64,000 nucleotides of DNA from JADLGH01 sp964586675 (GTDB lineage Bacteria > Desulfobacterota_D > UBA1144 > Nemesobacterales > UBA2774), in the NCBI GenBank assembly GCA_964586675.1, contig CAZPHQ010000005.1:1-64000 (forward strand). Direction: 5' to 3'. The notes under the pieces are model-generated. The model saw only the letters and a program-made list of their open reading frames with translations, was not told where the DNA came from and searched no databases. The translations under genes were made by a program, and so were the position numbers. Below, piece by piece: positions 59,897 through 64,000 of this stretch (position 1 is the stretch's first letter; the number at the start of each line of letters is the position of its first letter).

Positions 59897-60556
59897 ATGA
59901 GACGCGCCTTTACAGTCGTAACGTTCATCGCGCTCGCCGCAGCCACCTGGATGGCGCTCGTGTACGCACCCACGGAGCCCCTCATGGGCCACGTGCAGAG
60001 GCTCTTTTATTTCCACATGGGCACAGTCTGGATCGCCACCGTCGCCTTCATAATTGTCTTCGTCGCGAGCATCGTGTATCTCTGGAAGCAGACGCGCGGG
60101 TGGGACATACTCGCCTATTGCTCGGCCGAGATTGGCGTTCTTTTCCTGACTATAACCATACTCACGGGCAGCGTCTGGGCGAAGCCGATATGGGGCACCT
60201 GGTGGACATGGGACCCTCAGCTCACGACGACGTTCATACTCTGGATACTCTACATCGTCTATCTAATACTCAGATCTTCGGCCGGGACCAATACCAGGAG
60301 GGCGAAGTTCGCGGCCGTATTCGGCATAATCGCCTTCATCGACCTCCCGCTCGTTTATCTTTCGGTCAGGGTCATGCGCGGAATATCGCCCGTGGTCTTC
60401 GGGCCGGGCGGGGGCGGCATCGAGCCGGAGATGATGCACGCGCTCCTGGTGAACCTCGCCGCGTGCTCGCTCCTCTTCATAGTGCTCCTGCTCGAAAGAA
60501 TGGATCTCGAAAAAATGGGCGACATGCTGGCGCGCCTCCGGGCGAGGGAAAGCTGA
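59897..60556 (+). CDS. ccmC: Heme exporter CcmC (WWD domain)
   Basis: 219 residues, six helices. The tryptophan-rich WWD heme-handling motif is GTWWTWDPQLTTTFILWI (about 96-113), and the two flanking periplasmic His are present in FYFHMGTVW-like and MMHALLVNLAA. It delivers heme to CcmE. It starts 5 bases after ccmB; the DUF4203 gene follows after 91 bases. Confidence 0.94.
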   Translation: MRRAFTVVTFIALAAATWMALVYAPTEPLMGHVQRLFYFHMGTVWIATVAFIIVFVASIVYLWKQTRGWDILAYCSAEIGVLFLTITILTGSVWAKPIWGTWWTWDPQLTTTFILWILYIVYLILRSSAGTNTRRAKFAAVFGIIAFIDLPLVYLSVRVMRGISPVVFGPGGGGIEPEMMHALLVNLAACSLLFIVLLLERMDLEKMGDMLARLRARES

Positions 60557-60647
60557 TTCCGACGGGCATGAGTTTCGCCCCGGGCAATCCGCTCATATAC
60601 AACCTGTCTGTCGGACACGCCACGAAGATGCGGCCCAACGGAGAAAG

Positions 60648-61328
60648 ATGGACATAGCGACCGGCGCAAACTCACACATACTTTTCTACTACGCCGCTTT
60701 TGCAGTACTAGCCGGCCTCTTCGAGTGCTTCTTCGGATACAGGCTTTTCAGGTTCATACTCGGCGTCGCGGGATTCGTCGCCGCCGCTGTCTTTTTCGGG
60801 AGTCTCGGATACGAGCTTTCAGGCGGGAGCGAGCCGGTATCTATAATCGCAGGTCTTCTGGGCGGCATACTCGGCGCGTGCCTCTTTTTCTACCTCTACA
60901 TCATCGGCGTGTTTTTTCTCGGAGCCGTTCTCGGCTTCACGATAGCCATGTACGTTTTCGGGCTACTGAACATGGAAGTAATCCCCGTCGTGCTCTACGC
61001 CGCGGCAATAATATCAGGCGCGCTCGCCGCCGTATTCCAGAAGCCGATGCTTATAATCGCGACAGCCTTCGGCGGCTCGTTCGCCGCTGTCACAGGGGGC
61101 GCGTATCTCATATACAGGAATTTCTATCCGCTCGATCCGGGCTTTTTAGGCAAGCTCGGCGAGGACCAGCTCTACTGGATGGCGATGATATGGTTCGCGC
61201 TCGGGGTTTTCGGCCTCGTCGTCCAGCTCATGACGCTCCCGCGCCCGGCAGCCGCGTCTCCTGCACCCGCCCAAGGCAATGAAACCGGCGGAGAAGAACC
61301 GGCTAAAAAAGATGAAAACCCTGCCTGA
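60648..61328 (+). CDS. DUF4203-like polytopic membrane protein
   Basis: 226 residues, about seven hydrophobic helices (FYYAAFAVLAGLFECFFGYR, FFLGAVLGFTIAMYVFG, YAAAIISGALAAVFQKPML, WMAMIWFALGVFGLVVQL) with a repeated pattern of Gly-rich helices, then a hydrophilic tail (PAPAQGNETGGEEPAKKDE). This matches the DUF4203/TMEM198-like family. It interrupts the ccm cluster between ccmC and the ccmD-like gene and may be co-transcribed. No role in cytochrome assembly is known for the family. Confidence 0.75.
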   Translation: MDIATGANSHILFYYAAFAVLAGLFECFFGYRLFRFILGVAGFVAAAVFFGSLGYELSGGSEPVSIIAGLLGGILGACLFFYLYIIGVFFLGAVLGFTIAMYVFGLLNMEVIPVVLYAAAIISGALAAVFQKPMLIIATAFGGSFAAVTGGAYLIYRNFYPLDPGFLGKLGEDQLYWMAMIWFALGVFGLVVQLMTLPRPAAASPAPAQGNETGGEEPAKKDENPA

Positions 61329-61495
61329 AGCCGAGGCGGCACGGCGGATAACCGTAAATATAACGACCGCCCTGTCACGTATCGGCTCCGTGAAAAAGTC
61401 CCCCAAGGCACTACATTAAAATGGTTCTTTGAACTAATTGTAGATTGCTAAACCTGCGGGTATTCTATAAAAATTCGCCATTCAGATTGCCCACA

Positions 61496-62155
61496 ATGAG
61501 ATATGTAACGCTTGGCCTATTACTGTCTTTCGCCTGGATTATAGCGGGCTGCTTCGGGTCGTCGGAAAAGGAAACGTCTGTTCTCCGCTTCCCCGTTTCC
61601 GGCGCTGGCGACGTCGTCGACAACCAGGGCGTCGAGTACGACGCCGGAACATCCTTCTCCGGCAGCGACGGCTCGATAGTCGTCGAAGCCGACAAGCCCG
61701 TAACACTTTCGCTTTTCACGCCCGACACTTCAGGGCTCAACCATTCGAGAATCGTATACAAGGCAAGACTCAAAACCGAAGACTTGAAAGGCGAGGGCGA
61801 GGAAAGGGGTATAGCGTTCCTTGAGCTCCGAACGCTCTACTCGAACGGTGAGGAAGTCGTGGCACGCGGCCCCCGCATTCCGCCGACAGGCACGACCGAC
61901 TGGATACCAGTCGAAACCGATCTTTACCTCGACACGGGCCCCGAGCCCGAAAAGATCACGCTCGCGCTCGGCGTCGAGGGCCGCGGAAAGGTATGGGTGG
62001 ACGACATAGTTTTAGAGTCGCGCCCGCTCAGGATAGATTATCTTTTCTGGGGGAGCGCGGTTGTCTGGATAGTGCTGATTATATATATTTATCATCTGTT
62101 CACGAAACAAAAGAGCCTCAGGCGAGAGCTCGAATCAATAAGGACGGGCGCGTAG
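61496..62155 (+). CDS. Lipoprotein with C-terminal CcmD-like segment
   Basis: 219 residues from ATG 61496. N-terminal signal peptide with lipobox IIAGC (Cys19), then about 155 residues of all-beta, jelly-roll-like sequence (VTLSLFTPDTSGLNHSRIVY, KARLKTEDL, VETDLYLDTG, VWVDDIVLES). The C-terminus (about 182-215) is one TM plus basic tail: DYLFWGSAVVWIVLIIYIYH then LFTKQKSLRRELE. This closely fits CcmD (aromatic TM, then R-R-E-L), and it sits where ccmD belongs, between ccmC and ccmE. So CcmD appears to be the tail of a lipoprotein. Family knowledge gives CcmD the topology N-out, C-in, which agrees. Confidence 0.7.
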   Translation: MRYVTLGLLLSFAWIIAGCFGSSEKETSVLRFPVSGAGDVVDNQGVEYDAGTSFSGSDGSIVVEADKPVTLSLFTPDTSGLNHSRIVYKARLKTEDLKGEGEERGIAFLELRTLYSNGEEVVARGPRIPPTGTTDWIPVETDLYLDTGPEPEKITLALGVEGRGKVWVDDIVLESRPLRIDYLFWGSAVVWIVLIIYIYHLFTKQKSLRRELESIRTGA

Positions 62156-62196
62156 GGAGCGGGCCCGGACTAACCCGTTTTGAGAGGTGGGTGTCA

Positions 62197-62628
62197 ATGC
62201 TTAAAGGCAGGCTCAAGTTCATAATCGCCATAGGAGCGATAGCTTTCGCGGTCGCCTATCTCGTATACGGCGGGGTGAGGGAAACAATGGTCTACTACCT
62301 CACAGTCGAAGAGCTTCACGCCAGGGTGCCCGACGTCTACGGCGAAAGGGTGCGGGTATCGGGCAACGTTGTCCCCGGCACGATAAAGCACGGGGCCGAT
62401 GGCGCGCTAGAATTCAGCATCGCCGACAGGGGCGGAGCCGTTAACGTCAACTACAACGGCATAGTGCCCGACATTTTCAAGGACGATGTCGAAGCCGTGG
62501 TCGAAGGCGTATACTCGGATTCGGGCGTTTTCCAGGCCGACATCCTCCTCGCCAAGTGTCCGACTAAATACGAATCGACGGACGTGCTCTACAACGACCA
62601 GAACGCCTCCCAGGGAAGCTCCTACTGA
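62197..62628 (+). CDS. ccmE: Cytochrome c heme chaperone CcmE, Cys variant
   Basis: 143 residues from ATG 62197 (a long upstream reading overlaps the preceding gene and is not supported). N-terminal anchor FIIAIGAIAFAVAYLVYGGV, then an OB-fold (VRVSGNVVPGTI, LEFSIADRGGAVNVNYNGIV, DIFKDDVEAVVEGVYSDSGVF). The heme-binding His of LxxKHxxxY is replaced by Cys: LLAKCPTKYES, Cys121 with Tyr125, the CxxxY form known from some deltaproteobacteria and archaea. Overlaps ccmF (stop TGA/ATG). Confidence 0.93.
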   Translation: MLKGRLKFIIAIGAIAFAVAYLVYGGVRETMVYYLTVEELHARVPDVYGERVRVSGNVVPGTIKHGADGALEFSIADRGGAVNVNYNGIVPDIFKDDVEAVVEGVYSDSGVFQADILLAKCPTKYESTDVLYNDQNASQGSSY

Positions 62629-64000
62629 TGGCTGAAACCGGATACGTATCCATACTGGTTTCCTTCATACTATCGATTTACGTCGTGCTCGCATCGGTCT
62701 ATGGTGCGAAGTCCGGAAGGCGCGATTTCATAGACAGCGCCCGGAACGCCGCCCTCGCAATTTTCTTCCTTCTTTTGATCGCGACGCTCGCGCTCGTGTA
62801 TTCGCTCGTCAATCTCGACTTCAGCCTGAAGTATGTCGCCATGAACACGAGCACGGACCTCGACATGATCTTCAGGATAACCTCGCTCTGGGCGGGGCAG
62901 TCGGGCTCGCTCCTTCTCTGGGCGCTAGTGCTCTCCATTTACATGGCGCTCGTCGTCATGCAGACAAGGGGCAAATCACGGGAGCTCATGCCATACGTCA
63001 TAGCGACCCTCGGCGCTATATCTATTTTCTTTACCTTCATAATCGCATTCGTTGAAAGCCCCTTCGAAACGCTTCCGGTCGCGCCGCTCGAAGGGAGAGG
63101 GCTCAACCCCATACTCCAGAACGTCTACATGGCGATTCATCCTGTAACGCTTTACCTCGGCTACGTCGGCGTCGCCGTGCCGTTCGCCTTCGCCATGGGC
63201 GCGCTGCTGAGCGGGAAACTGGGCGACGAGTGGATAAGGTATTCCAGGAAGTGGACCCTTTTCGCGTGGACTTTTCTCAGCATAGGACTCATACTCGGCG
63301 CCAGGTGGGCCTACCTCGAGCTCGGCTGGGGCGGGTACTGGGCGTGGGACCCTGTCGAAAACGCGGCCTTCATGCCGTGGCTCGCCGCGACGGCGTTTCT
63401 CCATTCAGTCATGATCCAGGAGAAAAAGGGCATGCTCAAGAAATGGAACATGGCCCTCATAATCCTGACATTCTTCCTTTCCATATTCGGTACGTTCATC
63501 ACGAGGAGCGGCGTCATATCGTCGGTGCATTCCTTCGCGCAGTCCGACATAGGCCCGATGTTCCTCGGTTTCATAGCCATAATACTTCTCTTCTCGTTCT
63601 CGATGTTCCTCTACAGGATAAAAGACCTCGAATCGGAGAACAGGTTCGATTCGATACTCTCCCGCGAGAGCGCCTTCATATTCAATAACCTCCTTTTTCT
63701 CGGCGCGGCGTTCGCGGTATTCCTGGGGACGATTTTCCCGATACTCTCCGAGGCCATAACGGGCGAGAAGATACTCGTCGGGCCGCCCTACTTTAACAAG
63801 GTCAATACCCCCATAGCGCTCGTGCTCGTGCTTCTCATGGGCATCGGGCCGCTCATATCGTGGCGCAAGGCGTCACGGGAAAACCTGTTCAGGAATTTCT
63901 TCGTCCCTACTGTAGTCGGAATAGTGACTGGCGTTCTTCTTTTCTCACTCGGAATCGACGACTTCTATGCCCTTATGGCATATGCGCTTTCAGCGTTTGT
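62628..64000 (+). CDS. ccmF: Cytochrome c heme lyase CcmF (incomplete at window edge)
   Basis: Starts at ATG 62628 overlapping the ccmE stop and runs open to the end of the window, 457 codons. Polytopic, with WWD motif WGGYWAWDPVENAAFMPWLA at about 238-257, and conserved His in MAIHPVTLYLGYVGV and FLHSVMIQEK. GTFITRSGVISSVHSFAQSD is also diagnostic. It ligates heme from CcmE to apocytochrome. The missing 3' part should hold the last helices; ccmG/H cannot be seen. Confidence 0.95.
   Translation, partial: MAETGYVSILVSFILSIYVVLASVYGAKSGRRDFIDSARNAALAIFFLLLIATLALVYSLVNLDFSLKYVAMNTSTDLDMIFRITSLWAGQSGSLLLWALVLSIYMALVVMQTRGKSRELMPYVIATLGAISIFFTFIIAFVESPFETLPVAPLEGRGLNPILQNVYMAIHPVTLYLGYVGVAVPFAFAMGALLSGKLGDEWIRYSRKWTLFAWTFLSIGLILGARWAYLELGWGGYWAWDPVENAAFMPWLAATAFLHSVMIQEKKGMLKKWNMALIILTFFLSIFGTFITRSGVISSVHSFAQSDIGPMFLGFIAIILLFSFSMFLYRIKDLESENRFDSILSRESAFIFNNLLFLGAAFAVFLGTIFPILSEAITGEKILVGPPYFNKVNTPIALVLVLLMGIGPLISWRKASRENLFRNFFVPTVVGIVTGVLLFSLGIDDFYALMAYALSAF

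Noticed and set aside
62197..62628. CcmE as a degenerate pseudogene because the His is missing
   Set aside because: The frame is intact, the Cys-x3-Tyr spacing matches the known CxxxY variant, and it overlaps an intact ccmF.
1..64000. tRNA, rRNA or CRISPR elements
   Set aside because: Scanned by eye for T-loop GTTCGA contexts, rRNA blocks and regularly spaced direct repeats; none convincing was seen.

Overview
The window is a gene-dense (about 57-60% GC by eye) stretch of a Gram-negative chromosome. Evidence for a double membrane is an MCE/Mla-type lipid transporter, an RND metal-efflux tripartite system with outer-membrane factor, several lipobox lipoproteins and a System I (Ccm) cytochrome c maturation cluster. 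Three proteins carry C-terminal IPTL-CTERM-like sorting tails, which implies an exosortase-like enzyme elsewhere in the genome. An LLM-type flavin/F420 oxidoreductase, a pyruvoyl arginine decarboxylase, a CcmE with Cys instead of His and a sigma-54 promoter point to a deltaproteobacterial-like or Dadabacteria-like environmental lineage; this placement is inference and could not be tested.

Layout. 0.4-3.1 kb: IPTL-CTERM protein, then an Rrf2 repressor and a GliT-like dithiol oxidoreductase behind a perfect inverted repeat. 3.3-9.6 kb: a divalent-metal CzcCBA-type efflux operon led by a small His/Cys-rich exported protein. 9.7-11 kb: second IPTL protein and a GIY-YIG nuclease gene between inverted repeats. 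11-16.3 kb: alr, a large exported aromatic-repeat protein, and mlaE-mlaF-mlaD. 16.3-17.7 kb: AT-rich accessory segment (NYN protein, antitoxin relic). 17.7-31.3 kb: MaoC hydratase, hflX (apparently starting at a non-standard codon), a TPR protein, an NHL-like lipoprotein, DUF2252, PAP2, Na/Pi symporter, radical SAM and LLM enzymes. 31.5-36.9 kb: third IPTL protein (stop codon in its signal peptide), xseB-ispA-tlyA, rpsT, holA, lipB. 37-40 kb: AAA/DUF4143 ATPase, a second GIY-YIG gene between composite palindromes, a lipoprotein, ndk. 40.2-50 kb: a J-domain/TM/LysM fusion, a carbamoyltransferase with two small membrane partners (one displaced by an AT-rich insertion that carries a frameshifted metalloprotease), cysC and UDP-glucuronate decarboxylase. 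50-56.3 kb: proA, a sigma-70 family factor, recN, rmuC, and a pyruvoyl arginine decarboxylase on the other strand. 56.4-57.1 kb: a 75-codon gene with a textbook sigma-54 promoter. 57.1-64 kb: an epimerase and the ccm cluster, ending inside ccmF.

How the genes work together. The ccm genes (A, B, C, D-like, E, F) form one heme-delivery pathway, but with three departures: CcmE uses CxxxY, the CcmD-like segment is the C-terminus of a lipoprotein, and a DUF4203 membrane protein is inserted. The mla genes plus the upstream exported protein probably form a lipid trafficking route. The carbamoyltransferase, its small membrane proteins, CysC and UXS suggest modification of a surface glycan. The czc operon exports divalent metal. 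The most unusual items are the lipoprotein-CcmD fusion, the J-domain/LysM fusion, two GIY-YIG genes each bracketed by unrelated inverted repeats, and several apparent lesions or non-canonical starts (hflX, the third IPTL protein, the metalloprotease).
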